Assembly (NCBI GenBank): GCA_910574835.1 | Contig: CAJTDE010000009.1 | Coordinates: 62,001 to 126,000 of the forward strand | DNA from: Clostridia bacterium | GTDB lineage: Bacteria > Bacillota > Clostridia > Lachnospirales > Lachnospiraceae | Reading direction: 5' to 3' | Length of the DNA stretch: 64,000 bases | Part shown: piece after piece, positions 42,056-49,847 of the stretch | How the letters are laid out: every line of letters begins with the position of its first letter | Position numbering within the stretch: position 1 is the first letter of the stretch | Made by a program: the position numbers and the translations under genes | Notes under the pieces: generated by a model | Seen by the model: only the letters and a program-made list of their open reading frames with translations | Told to the model about the DNA's origin: nothing | Database searches by the model: none

Positions 42056-42107
42056 TGGGGGGAGCTGTGGCAAAAGAGGACATATACATTTTGTCACAGC
42101 CCCCTTT
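42056..42107 (+). terminator. Rho-independent terminator between frr and uppS
   Basis: GGGGG..CTGTGGCAAAA pairs with TTTTGTCACAGCCCCC around a ~14-nt loop, followed by TTTT. It separates the pyrH-frr unit from uppS. Confidence 0.8.
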
Positions 42108-42118
42108 TATGCAGTAGC

Positions 42119-42258
42119 AAAATATTGTGGACTTTACGGAACTGGAACAGTAAAGTCCGTCCGGTGCACAGAAGGATTTACGAACACAGGCGTTTGTGGT
42201 CGGAAATCCTTCTGGATAGAGGTGCACCGGAGGGACTTTACGGAACTGAAATAGGAGA
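42119..42258 (+). repeat. Family B element, upstream of uppS
   Basis: A linker GGACTTTACGGAACTGGAAC is followed by a full hairpin: outer TAAAGTCCGTCCGGTGCAC paired with GTGCACCGGAGGGACTTTA, 7-nt 3' bulge GGATAGA, top AGAAGGATTT with AAATCCTTCT, apical GTGGTCGG. The final linker GGAACTGAAATAGGAG is the uppS ribosome site. The stem sequence is unlike the rnf copies but pairs perfectly, strong covariation evidence. Confidence 0.9.
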
Positions 42259-42264
42259 TAATGT

Positions 42265-42975
42265 ATGAAGATACCGCAGCACGTGGCAATTATTTTGGAC
42301 GGCAACGGCCGCTGGGCAAAGTCAAAGGGAATGCCCCGGAACTACGGTCATGCCCAGGGAAGCAAAAATGTGGAGACCATCTGCCGGGAAGCCTGGAACA
42401 TGGGGATCAAATACCTGACCGTATACGCGTTTTCCACGGAAAACTGGAAGCGGCCCCAGGATGAAGTAGAGGCTTTGATGAAGCTTCTGCGCAATTATAT
42501 GAAGACCTGCTTAAAGACAGCGGAGAAGAATCATATGCGTGTCCGGGTGATTGGCGACAAGTCCGGTCTGGCGGGGGATATCCGGGAGCGGATTGCACAG
42601 CTTGAGGAGGCTTCGAAAAATAATGACGGCCTGAATTTCCAGATTGCCATTAATTACGGAAGCAGGGACGAGATGATCCGGGCCATGAAAAAAATGGCGG
42701 CGGACCAGGAAAGCGGCCGGTTAAAAGCAGAGGATATTTCGGAGGAAATCTTCACATCCTATCTGGATACGGCAGATATTCCGGACCCGGATCTTTTGAT
42801 CCGAACCAGCGGAGAGCAGCGGCTTTCCAATTTTCTGTTATGGCAGCTTGCCTATTCGGAGTTTTATTTTGCAGATGTTCACTGGCCGGATTTCACCAAG
42901 GAGGAGCTTGCAAAGGCCATTGAAGCTTACAATGGGCGTGACAGGCGCTACGGCGGAGTGAAGGAGGAAACGTAG
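42265..42975 (+). CDS. uppS: Isoprenyl transferase (undecaprenyl diphosphate synthase)
   Basis: A 236-aa cis-prenyltransferase: HVAIILDGNGRWAKSKG at the start, NYGHAQGSKNV, TVYAFSTENWKRP, DLLIRTSGEQRLSNFLLWQ and the C-terminal GRDRRYGG. It makes the C55 lipid carrier for cell wall precursors. It follows the family B element and abuts cdsA. Confidence 0.96.
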   Translation: MKIPQHVAIILDGNGRWAKSKGMPRNYGHAQGSKNVETICREAWNMGIKYLTVYAFSTENWKRPQDEVEALMKLLRNYMKTCLKTAEKNHMRVRVIGDKSGLAGDIRERIAQLEEASKNNDGLNFQIAINYGSRDEMIRAMKKMAADQESGRLKAEDISEEIFTSYLDTADIPDPDLLIRTSGEQRLSNFLLWQLAYSEFYFADVHWPDFTKEELAKAIEAYNGRDRRYGGVKEET

Positions 42976-43800
42976 TTGAAAGCGTTTTTTACGAGACTGG
43001 CCAGTGGGATTGTGCTGTTGGCGGTTATTATTACAGCCGGAATTGTTGGCGGAGATTTTTTGCTTGGTCTGACGCTTCTGATCTCGGTGATTGGCTATGT
43101 GGAGTTTGCCCGCGTATTTGGGATAAGCCGGAATGTAATGGGAATCCTGGGTGTGATTGCCTCGGTTCTTTATGTGCTTCTGGTGCGAATGGGCGGCGAA
43201 GGAAACGGAGGAATCCTGATTCCTTTGGTTTGTCTGCCTCTTCTGGTGTTTGTATATCTGCTTGTGCTTATGGGAATTTATGTATTTACCTTTCCCAGAT
43301 ACCGGATAGAGGATGTGATGGCGGCCTTTTTCGGAGTGATTTATGTTCCGGCCATGCTGTCCTTCCTTTATCTTACACGGATGACGGAGATTTTTACCGC
43401 CGGGATGTCTCTCTATTGGCTGATTTTTATTTGCTCCTGGGGCTGTGATACTTGTGCCTATGCGGTGGGAATACTGATTGGAAAGCATAAGCTGGCTCCC
43501 GTGTTAAGCCCGAAAAAGTCCGTTGAGGGGGCAATAGGGGGAACTGTCGGAGCAGCTCTTTTAGGCTTTTTGTACGGAAGCTTTTTTATGAGTGATAAGG
43601 CCGGAGTCTGTGCTTTGATTTGCGCCGTGGGAGCGGTGCTGTCACAGATTGGGGATCTGACGGCTTCCGCCATTAAGCGGAATCACGATATCAAAGATTA
43701 CGGACATCTGATACCCGGCCACGGCGGGATTCTGGACCGGTTTGACAGCGTGATCTTTACGGCGCCGGTGATTTTTGTAATGGCTCTGCTAAGCATGTAG
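42976..43800 (+). CDS. cdsA: Phosphatidate cytidylyltransferase
   Basis: A 274-aa polytopic membrane protein. The CDS signature is in the C-terminal third: CDTCAYAVGILIGKHKLAPVLSPKKSVEGAIGG-type text (CDTCAYAVG and SPKKSVEGAIGG) followed by KDYGHLIPGHGGILDRFDS. It makes CDP-diacylglycerol for phospholipid synthesis. Start TTG immediately after the uppS stop, with GGAGG 7 nt before it. Confidence 0.94.
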   Translation: MKAFFTRLASGIVLLAVIITAGIVGGDFLLGLTLLISVIGYVEFARVFGISRNVMGILGVIASVLYVLLVRMGGEGNGGILIPLVCLPLLVFVYLLVLMGIYVFTFPRYRIEDVMAAFFGVIYVPAMLSFLYLTRMTEIFTAGMSLYWLIFICSWGCDTCAYAVGILIGKHKLAPVLSPKKSVEGAIGGTVGAALLGFLYGSFFMSDKAGVCALICAVGAVLSQIGDLTASAIKRNHDIKDYGHLIPGHGGILDRFDSVIFTAPVIFVMALLSM

Positions 43801-43870
43801 AGATAAAAAATGACAATTCGATGCTTTGATGCAAAAGAAAAAATGCATCCGGAAAGGATATAAATAGAAG

Positions 43871-45013
43871 ATGAAAAAGATTGCAATACTGGGCTCTACC
43901 GGTTCCATCGGAACACAAACTCTGGAGGTTGCCCGGGAAAACGGGGATCTTGAAATCGTATCCCTGGCGGCAGGCTTCAATGTGGAAAAACTGGAGGAAC
44001 AGATCCGGGAGTTTCACCCAAAGCTTGCGGCCGTATGGAGCGAGGAGAGCGCGTCGGATCTGCGGGCAAGGGTCCGGGATCTGGATGTTAAGGTGGTTTC
44101 CGGCATGGAGGGACTTGTGGAGGTCTGCACCTGTCCGGAGGCGGAAATTGTGGTTACGGCCATTGTGGGAATGATCGGGATTATCCCTACCGTCGAGGCT
44201 ATGAAGGCGGGAAAGGATATTGCTCTGGCAAATAAGGAAACTTTGGTGACTGCCGGGCATATGATTATACCATTGGCGGAGGAAAAGGGCGTGCGTCTGC
44301 TTCCGGTGGACAGCGAGCACAGCGCTATTTTCCAGTGCCTTCAGGGGGAGAATCGGGGGCAGCTTAAGAAGATTCTCCTTACGGCGTCCGGCGGGCCGTT
44401 CCGCGGGAAAAAGCGGGAGGAGCTTCGGAACATTCAGGTGGAGGACGCCCTGCGGCATCCCAACTGGGCTATGGGGCGGAAGATTACCATTGATTCCTCA
44501 ACTCTGGTAAATAAGGGGCTGGAGATGATGGAAGCGAAGTGGCTGTTCGGGGTGGAACCCGGTGATATTCAGATTGTGGTTCAGCCTAAGAGTATTATCC
44601 ATTCTATGGTGGAGTTTGTGGACGGGGCGGTGATGGCACAGCTTGGGACGCCGGATATGAAGCTGCCCATTCAGTATGCTCTTTATTATCCGGAGCGCCG
44701 TTATCTGCCCGGAGAGCGTCTTGATTTTTGGAAATTGACGGAGATTACCTTTGAGAAGCCGGATATGGAGACATTTTCAGGCTTAAGGCTTGCCTTTGAC
44801 GCGGCGGCGGCCGGAGGATCTATGCCTACGGTGTACAATGCGGCCAATGAGAGGGCGGTGAGTAAGTTCCTTAATAGGAAGATTGCTTATCTTGAGATAC
44901 CTGAGATTATTGAGGCCAGTATGGAGGCTCATAAGGTGACGGCAAATCCTTCGGTGGAGCAGATTCTGGAGACGGAGCAGGCGGTTTACGAATTTATTGA
45001 AAGCAGGTGGTAG
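43871..45013 (+). CDS. dxr: 1-deoxy-D-xylulose-5-phosphate reductoisomerase
   Basis: A 380-aa enzyme with the NADPH-binding start KIAILGSTGSIGTQTLEV, metal/substrate blocks ANKETLVTAGH, PVDSEHSAIFQCLQGE, LTASGGPFRG and HPNWAMGRKITIDSSTLVNKG (Asn-Lys near the end of that block). It commits DXP to the MEP isoprenoid pathway, which supplies UppS. GGAAAGG precedes by about 15 nt and AGAAG by a few; the ATG at 43871 preserves the GSTGSIG loop. It overlaps the region of the rseP start. Confidence 0.96.
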   Translation: MKKIAILGSTGSIGTQTLEVARENGDLEIVSLAAGFNVEKLEEQIREFHPKLAAVWSEESASDLRARVRDLDVKVVSGMEGLVEVCTCPEAEIVVTAIVGMIGIIPTVEAMKAGKDIALANKETLVTAGHMIIPLAEEKGVRLLPVDSEHSAIFQCLQGENRGQLKKILLTASGGPFRGKKREELRNIQVEDALRHPNWAMGRKITIDSSTLVNKGLEMMEAKWLFGVEPGDIQIVVQPKSIIHSMVEFVDGAVMAQLGTPDMKLPIQYALYYPERRYLPGERLDFWKLTEITFEKPDMETFSGLRLAFDAAAAGGSMPTVYNAANERAVSKFLNRKIAYLEIPEIIEASMEAHKVTANPSVEQILETEQAVYEFIESRW

Positions 45014-45014
45014 G

Positions 45015-46055
45015 TTGAGAATCTTACTGGCACTTATTATATTTAGCTTGATTATTGTGATTCATGAGTTGGGACATTTTCTTCTGGCAAAGCGGGGAGG
45101 CATTCGGGTAAATGAATTTTCCCTTGGAATGGGGCCCAGAATTTTGAGTAAGCAGATAGGGGAGACACGTTATTCTCTGAAGCTTCTGCCCTTTGGCGGT
45201 TCCTGTATGATGGAGGGGGAGGATGGGACGGAGTGTGCACTGATTCCGGAGGATTCTTTTGCGGCTAAGTCCGTGTGGACGCGGATTTCCGTGGTGGCGG
45301 CCGGACCGGTTTTCAACTTTATTCTGGCTTTTATTTTGTCTCTGATTGTAATTGGGAGTATTGGGTATGACGCGCCGGTGGTGGTGGCTCTGACGGAAGA
45401 TTTTCCGGCGGAAGAGGCCGGGATGCAGCCGGGGGATCGGATTGTGAAGATGAACGATACCCGGATTCATGTTTACCGTGAGGTGAATATGTATGTGCAG
45501 ATGAACCAGGGGAAGACGGTGGAGCTGACCTATGAGCGGAATGGGGAGCGGTATACGGTGACCCTGGAGCCGAAGCAGGCGGAGAACGGGATGTATTATC
45601 TGGGGCTTCGGGGGTCCGGGGTTCGGATGAAAGGGAATATACTTAAGACCATTGGGTATAGCGCTTATGAGGTGAAGTATTGGATTTCTACGACGATTAA
45701 GAGTCTGGGGATGCTTTTTGGCGGCCGCGTGGGTGCGGATGATATTTCCGGGCCGGTGGGGATTGTGAATGCCATTGGGGATACTTATGAGAGCAGCAGG
45801 GAGGACGGGGTTTTTTATGTCTGGCTGAATATGCTGTATATCTCCATTCTTTTGACGGCGAATCTTGGGGTGATGAATCTGTTGCCTTTGCCGGCGCTGG
45901 ATGGGGGAAGGCTTGTCTTTCTGATTCTGGAGGCGGTTCGGGGGAAAGGGATCGATCCGGAGAAGGAGGGGATGGTACATTTTGTGGGGCTGATGGTGCT
46001 GATGGCGCTGATGGTTTTTGTGATGTTTAATGATTTTCGGAATATATTGATGTAG
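45015..46055 (+). CDS. rseP: RseP-family site-2 protease
   Basis: A 346-aa membrane metalloprotease: HELGH zinc motif in the first helix (IVIHELGHFLLAKRGG), a PDZ domain (about residues 120-200, FPAEEAGMQPGDRIVKMN), and the third metal ligand region in NLLPLPALDGGRLVFLILE. It cleaves membrane segments of regulators and signal peptide remnants. TTG at 45015 follows AGGTGG; a TTG at 44997 inside dxr is a less likely alternative. It ends the uppS-cdsA-dxr-rseP run. Confidence 0.93.
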   Translation: MRILLALIIFSLIIVIHELGHFLLAKRGGIRVNEFSLGMGPRILSKQIGETRYSLKLLPFGGSCMMEGEDGTECALIPEDSFAAKSVWTRISVVAAGPVFNFILAFILSLIVIGSIGYDAPVVVALTEDFPAEEAGMQPGDRIVKMNDTRIHVYREVNMYVQMNQGKTVELTYERNGERYTVTLEPKQAENGMYYLGLRGSGVRMKGNILKTIGYSAYEVKYWISTTIKSLGMLFGGRVGADDISGPVGIVNAIGDTYESSREDGVFYVWLNMLYISILLTANLGVMNLLPLPALDGGRLVFLILEAVRGKGIDPEKEGMVHFVGLMVLMALMVFVMFNDFRNILM

Positions 46056-46062
46056 GACGGAC

Positions 46063-46168
46063 GGGAGAGCCGGAAAATAAGCCGGGAGGCTTTTCCATAT
46101 CCTGTGTTCGCGCGGTTCTCGTACACAGGATATCGGAAAAGTCTTCCGGCTTATTTTCCGGCTCTCCC
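46063..46168. repeat. Family C inverted repeat (copy C3), short form
   Basis: Arms GGGAGAGCCGGAAAATAAGC and its complement pair nearly perfectly across the element, with the core CTTTTCCATATCCTGTGT matched by ACACAGGATATCGGAAAAG around a ~20-nt centre. It lies just after rseP and between converging genes, so it may work as a bidirectional terminator, but no U-run follows. Confidence 0.85.
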
Positions 46169-46272
46169 TGACTTTGGGGGCGTGTAGATGAAGGGGCGGG
46201 GTTGTTTTTGATGTTCGTTGAATTTGTGTGTGGGGATAAAGAGATAGGTTTATTTTTTTGTGTTTTTTGACT

Positions 46273-46767
46273 TTAAGGGTGGGGGCTGGGGGTGTTTGAA
46301 GGGGGTTGGGTGGTTTTGGTTGGGGTGTGCTGTAGTTTTTGTTGGATACTTTGAAAACGTTCGGGAATTTCTTCGGGGGGCATGCTGCTGTGGACGGCGC
46401 AGGTTCCGGCTTTTTGGGCGGTTTTGTAGTACCATTCTTTGTAATCGAGGATTTCTAGGGTTTCCTGGAGCTGGGTGATTTGGGTGAGGACTTGTTCGCG
46501 CTGGCGGCGGAACATGGAGAGGCGCTCGGGGATGGTGGCGTCGCCCTGGGCGCACCATTCCATGAATTGGCGGATGTCTTTGATAGACATGCCGGTTTTT
46601 TTCAGACATTCTATGACGGAGAGGGATTCGAAGTCTTTGTCGCTGAACATACGGATGCCGCCGTTTGAGCGCTCCACGAATGGGAGAAGGCCCTCTTTGT
46701 CATAGTAACGTAGAGTGGAGGGCGGGATGTTTAGTTTTTTTGCGATTTCGCCTACGGTGTAGAACAT
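46273..46767 (-). CDS. MerR-family transcriptional regulator
   Basis: A 164-aa regulator: FYTVGEIAKKLNIPPSTLRYYDKEGLLPF is the MerR helix-turn-helix, then RMFSDKDFESLSVIECLKKTGMSIKDIRQF and a coiled-coil dimer region. The C-terminal ~30 residues are Pro/Thr/Gln-rich. One Cys in the helical part (EWCAQGD) and one in the effector region (GTCAVH). It is divergent from an iron-sulfur aldo-keto reductase whose promoter has the 19-bp MerR spacing. The ATG at 46767 has GAGG upstream; the longer reading to 46842 is rejected. Confidence 0.88.
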   Translation of the reverse strand: MFYTVGEIAKKLNIPPSTLRYYDKEGLLPFVERSNGGIRMFSDKDFESLSVIECLKKTGMSIKDIRQFMEWCAQGDATIPERLSMFRRQREQVLTQITQLQETLEILDYKEWYYKTAQKAGTCAVHSSMPPEEIPERFQSIQQKLQHTPTKTTQPPSNTPSPHP

Positions 46768-46840
46768 GGGGATACCTCGTTTGTGTTTCTTGTAATGTGT
46801 TTGGGAGTTTGTGCTGCTGTGTGTGTTAAAGATATTTTTC

Positions 46841-46981
46841 ATTACTGTTCACATACCGCTGTTCCGCGTGGTGTTTCCGCACATTTTGTGCGGAAATCCC
46901 GAGTTTTTCAGCGCGAAATCGCATCTTTTGCGGTTTCTGTGCATCGCGAAGCGTGTTACTGGTTATAGAGTGAATAGTAAC
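46841..46981 (+). repeat. Family D element (copy D2), MITE-like
   Basis: About 141 bp with ends TTACTGTTCAC and GTGAATAGTAA that are near-perfect inverted repeats. Inside lie TTTCCGCACA...TGTGCGGAAA, GCGAAATCGCA...TGCGGTTTC and GCATCGCGAAGCG. It is the inverse of D1 at 23711 with about 90% identity by eye. It lies between the MerR gene and the MerR-type promoter. Confidence 0.8.
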
Positions 46982-47018
46982 ATTTTTTTGGCTTTTACAC
47001 TGGCTTTTTTTATTTGTC

Positions 47019-47049
47019 TTGACTTAAAGTGAACTTTAAGTTGTATGAT
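47019..47049 (+). promoter_or_regulatory. MerR-type promoter of the aldo-keto reductase gene
   Basis: TTGACT at 47019-47024 and TATGAT at 47044-47049 are separated by 19 nt rather than 17, the hallmark of promoters untwisted by MerR proteins. The spacer holds the perfect dyad ACTTAAAG-TGAA-CTTTAAGT (47022-47041). The regulator is the divergent MerR gene at 46273-46767. Confidence 0.8.
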
Positions 47050-47125
47050 ATAGTTAAAGGTTTTGGATGCTTTGATTATAACAAAGGATACAGCAAAAAG
47101 CAAATCTGAAAGGAGCAAATGAGAT

Positions 47126-48256
47126 ATGGTGTATAAGGATTTTCAAGGTGAAAAGCTGTCGGCTTTGGGGCTTGGATGTATGCGCTTGCCGGTGGTGGGC
47201 GGTGATGATGCCAGAATTGATGAGGCAGCGGCCAAGGAAATGGTAGATTATGCTATGGCCCAGGGAGTTAATTATTATGATACGGCCTGGGGATACCATA
47301 GCGGTAATTCGGAGCTTGTGATAGGGAGGGCTTTGGCTTCTTATCCAAGGGAGAAGTATTATCTGGCTACGAAGTTTCCGGGGTATGACCTTTCCAATAT
47401 GGATAAGGTGGAGGAGATTTTTGAGAAGCAGCTTGAAAAATGCGGTGTCGGATATTTTGATTTTTATCTGTTCCACAATGTCTGTGAGATGAATATTGAC
47501 GCTTATCTGGATAAAAAGTATGGAATTTTTGACTATCTCGTGGAGCAGAAGCGTAAAGGGCGTATCCGTCATCTGGGATTTTCCGCTCATGGAAGCGTGG
47601 AGGTGATGAGGCGCTTTTTGGAGGCTTATGGTTCAGAGATGGAGTTCTGTCAGATTCAGCTTAATTATCTGGATTGGAATTTCCAGGATGCCAAGGGGAA
47701 GGCGGAGCTTTTGAAGGAGTGGAAGCTTCCTGTATGGGTGATGGAACCGCTGCGGGGCGGCCGGCTTGCCAAGCTTACCCAGGCTGAGGAGGAGAAGCTT
47801 CTGGCTCTGCGGCCGGATGAAAAGGTTCCGGCCTGGGCATTTCGATTTTTGCAGGCAATACCGGAGGTGACAATGGTTCTTTCAGGGATGTCGAATTTTG
47901 AACAGCTTAAGGAGAATATACATACCTTTGAGACGGAGAAGCCTTTGGATGATACGGAGATGAAGACCCTTCTTTCGGCTGCCGACGGCCTTCTTGGAAG
48001 TACGCTGCCCTGTACGGCATGTCATTATTGTGTGAGTCTTTGTCCTCAGGGATTGGAGATTCCGAAGCTGATTGGGCTTTATAATGAGCATTGTTTTACG
48101 GGGGGAGGCTTTCTTGCGCCTATGGCGATCTCGATGGAGCCGGAGGAGAAACGGCCCGGTGCATGTGTGGGGTGCAAAAGCTGTGAAGCTGTCTGCCCGC
48201 AGGGAATTAAGATTTCGGAGGCTATGGCGGATTTTGCTGAGAGGCTGAAAGGGTAG
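47126..48256 (+). CDS. Aldo-keto reductase with C-terminal [4Fe-4S] domain
   Basis: A 376-aa protein. The AKR barrel (1-270) has ALGLGCMRLP, YYDTAWGYHSGNSE with the catalytic Tyr, and YYLATKFPG; the C-terminal ~100 residues carry two ferredoxin-like clusters, CTACHYCVSLCPQGLEIP and CVGCKSCEAVCPQGIKIS. This fusion is common in anaerobes. It probably reduces aldehydes or other carbonyls with electrons routed by the clusters. The ATG follows AAAGGAG. Its promoter has MerR-type geometry, so it is likely induced by a reactive carbonyl or thiol stress. Confidence 0.9.
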   Translation: MVYKDFQGEKLSALGLGCMRLPVVGGDDARIDEAAAKEMVDYAMAQGVNYYDTAWGYHSGNSELVIGRALASYPREKYYLATKFPGYDLSNMDKVEEIFEKQLEKCGVGYFDFYLFHNVCEMNIDAYLDKKYGIFDYLVEQKRKGRIRHLGFSAHGSVEVMRRFLEAYGSEMEFCQIQLNYLDWNFQDAKGKAELLKEWKLPVWVMEPLRGGRLAKLTQAEEEKLLALRPDEKVPAWAFRFLQAIPEVTMVLSGMSNFEQLKENIHTFETEKPLDDTEMKTLLSAADGLLGSTLPCTACHYCVSLCPQGLEIPKLIGLYNEHCFTGGGFLAPMAISMEPEEKRPGACVGCKSCEAVCPQGIKISEAMADFAERLKG

Positions 48257-48261
48257 GGGGG

Positions 48262-48499
48262 AGCAGCAATTCCGGCGGTCGGCAGCGGGGCAGGCTTACA
48301 GGCTTTTCCATATCTGTGTTCGGACGGTTCACGTACACGCTGTCTGCTTCGGACGGACATTACCGTGAGAGTTTTGAGAAGATGTTTGTATTTTGGGTAA
48401 TGTCCGTCCAAATCAGACAGCATGTTCGCGAACAGCCGGACACCTGATATCGGAAAAGCCTGTAAGCCTGCCCCGCTGCCGACCGCCGGAATTGCTGCT
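48262..48499. repeat. Family C long inverted repeat (copy C2)
   Basis: The arms beginning AGCAGCAATTCCGGCGG at 48262 and ending in the complement at 48499 are perfectly paired for about 46 bp, through CAGCGGGGCAGGCTTACAGG and its complement. Inside is the family core (TTCCATATC..TGTGTTCGG with CCGGACACCTGATATCGG), then ACATTACC paired with GGTAATGT where C1 has ACATTGAC with GTCAATGT, a compensatory difference. It begins 6 nt after the aldo-keto reductase stop. Confidence 0.88.
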
Positions 48500-48573
48500 T
48501 TGGATGGGCTATAAGTATTGGAAGAGGTTTAATATAAAAAAGATCTGGAAAAAAGGTCAATTTGAATCAGCAA

Positions 48574-48602
48574 TTTACTTTTAAGGGTTTTTGTGATACA
48601 CT
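48574..48602 (+). promoter_or_regulatory. Probable ychF promoter
   Basis: TTTACT at 48574-48579 and TACACT at 48597-48602 with a 17-nt spacer, 58 nt before the ATG. Confidence 0.5.
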
Positions 48603-48659
48603 CTATCGTGGTATTGAGATATTTGAGAAAATGATACTGCAAAGGAGATGTAAAGATAT

Positions 48660-49757
48660 ATGAAATTAGGAATCGTAGGGCTTCCCAATGTAGGAAAGAG
48701 TACCCTTTTTAATTCACTGACTAAGGCAGGAGCGGAATCTGCCAATTATCCTTTCTGTACGATTGATCCCAATGTGGGTGTGGTGGCGGTGCCGGATGAG
48801 CGGCTTGGCCTTTTGGCGGCGCTTTATGATTCGGCGAAGGTTACGCCGGCGGTTATTGAGTTTGTGGATATTGCGGGGCTGGTAAAGGGAGCGTCTAAGG
48901 GTGAGGGACTGGGCAATCAGTTTTTGGCGAATATCCGTGAGGTGGACGCCATTGTTCATGTGGTGCGCTGTTTTGAAGATTCCAATGTGGTTCATGTGGA
49001 CGGCAGCATTGCTCCTCTGCGGGATATTGAGACGATTAATCTGGAGCTGATTTTCTCGGATATTGAGATTTTGGAGAGAAGGATTTCCAAGACGGTCCGC
49101 GGGGCGCGCAATGATAAAACGCTGGCTAAGGAGCTGGAGCTTTTGGAGCGCATCAAGGCGTGGCTGGAGGATGGGAAGATGGCGGCCGGCTTTGAGACGG
49201 AGGATGAGGACGAGCAGGAGTGGATGGCCGGTTATAATCTTCTGACTGCCAAGCCGGTGATCTTTGCGGCAAATGTGGCGGAGGATGATTTGGCGGATGA
49301 CGGGGCTTCTAATGAACATGTGCGGCAGGTTCGGAAGTTTGCGGCGGAATATGGAAATGAGGTCTTTGTAATCTGTGCTCAGATCGAACAGGAGATTGCG
49401 GAGCTGGATGAGGAAGAGAAGGTGATGTTCTTAGAGGATCTGGGACTTAAGGAATCCGGACTTGAGAAGCTTATTTCGGCAAGCTATAGTCTTTTGGGAC
49501 TGATCAGCTATCTTACGGCGGGAGAGACGGAGACCCGGGCCTGGACCATCAAAAAGGGGACGAAGGCGCCCCAGGCGGCAGGGAAGATTCATTCTGACTT
49601 TGAGCGGGGATTTATCCGGGCAGAGGTGGTGAATTATCAGGATCTTCTGGACTGCGGTTCTTATTCCGCGGCCAAGGAAAAGGGCCTTGTAGGACTGGAA
49701 GGCAAGGAGTATGTGGTGAAGGACGGGGATGTGATCCTCTTTCGGTTTAACGTATAA
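48660..49757 (+). CDS. ychF: Redox-regulated ATPase YchF
   Basis: A 365-aa Obg-family P-loop protein: GLPNVGKSTLFNSLTKAG at the start, DIAGLVKGASKGEGLGNQFL and the altered nucleotide-specificity motif NVAE instead of NKxD, which makes YchF ATP-specific. The C-terminal TGS-like domain has AWTIKKGTKAPQAAGKIHSDFERGFIRAEV. It binds ribosomes and is linked to stress responses. GGAG precedes the ATG. Confidence 0.97.
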   Translation: MKLGIVGLPNVGKSTLFNSLTKAGAESANYPFCTIDPNVGVVAVPDERLGLLAALYDSAKVTPAVIEFVDIAGLVKGASKGEGLGNQFLANIREVDAIVHVVRCFEDSNVVHVDGSIAPLRDIETINLELIFSDIEILERRISKTVRGARNDKTLAKELELLERIKAWLEDGKMAAGFETEDEDEQEWMAGYNLLTAKPVIFAANVAEDDLADDGASNEHVRQVRKFAAEYGNEVFVICAQIEQEIAELDEEEKVMFLEDLGLKESGLEKLISASYSLLGLISYLTAGETETRAWTIKKGTKAPQAAGKIHSDFERGFIRAEVVNYQDLLDCGSYSAAKEKGLVGLEGKEYVVKDGDVILFRFNV

Positions 49758-49766
49758 TCGTGCAAT

Positions 49767-49804
49767 AAGAGAGCGGCGGAAAAGAATTTTCCGCCGCTCT
49801 TTTG
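49767..49804 (+). terminator. Rho-independent terminator after ychF
   Basis: AGAGCGGCGGAAAA and TTTTCCGCCGCTCT form a perfect 14-bp stem around GAA, followed by TTTT. It starts 10 nt after the stop. Confidence 0.95.
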
Positions 49805-49847
49805 CATAGGCTGTAAACAGATAAATAAGCATTTGCGGAGGTGGCAA

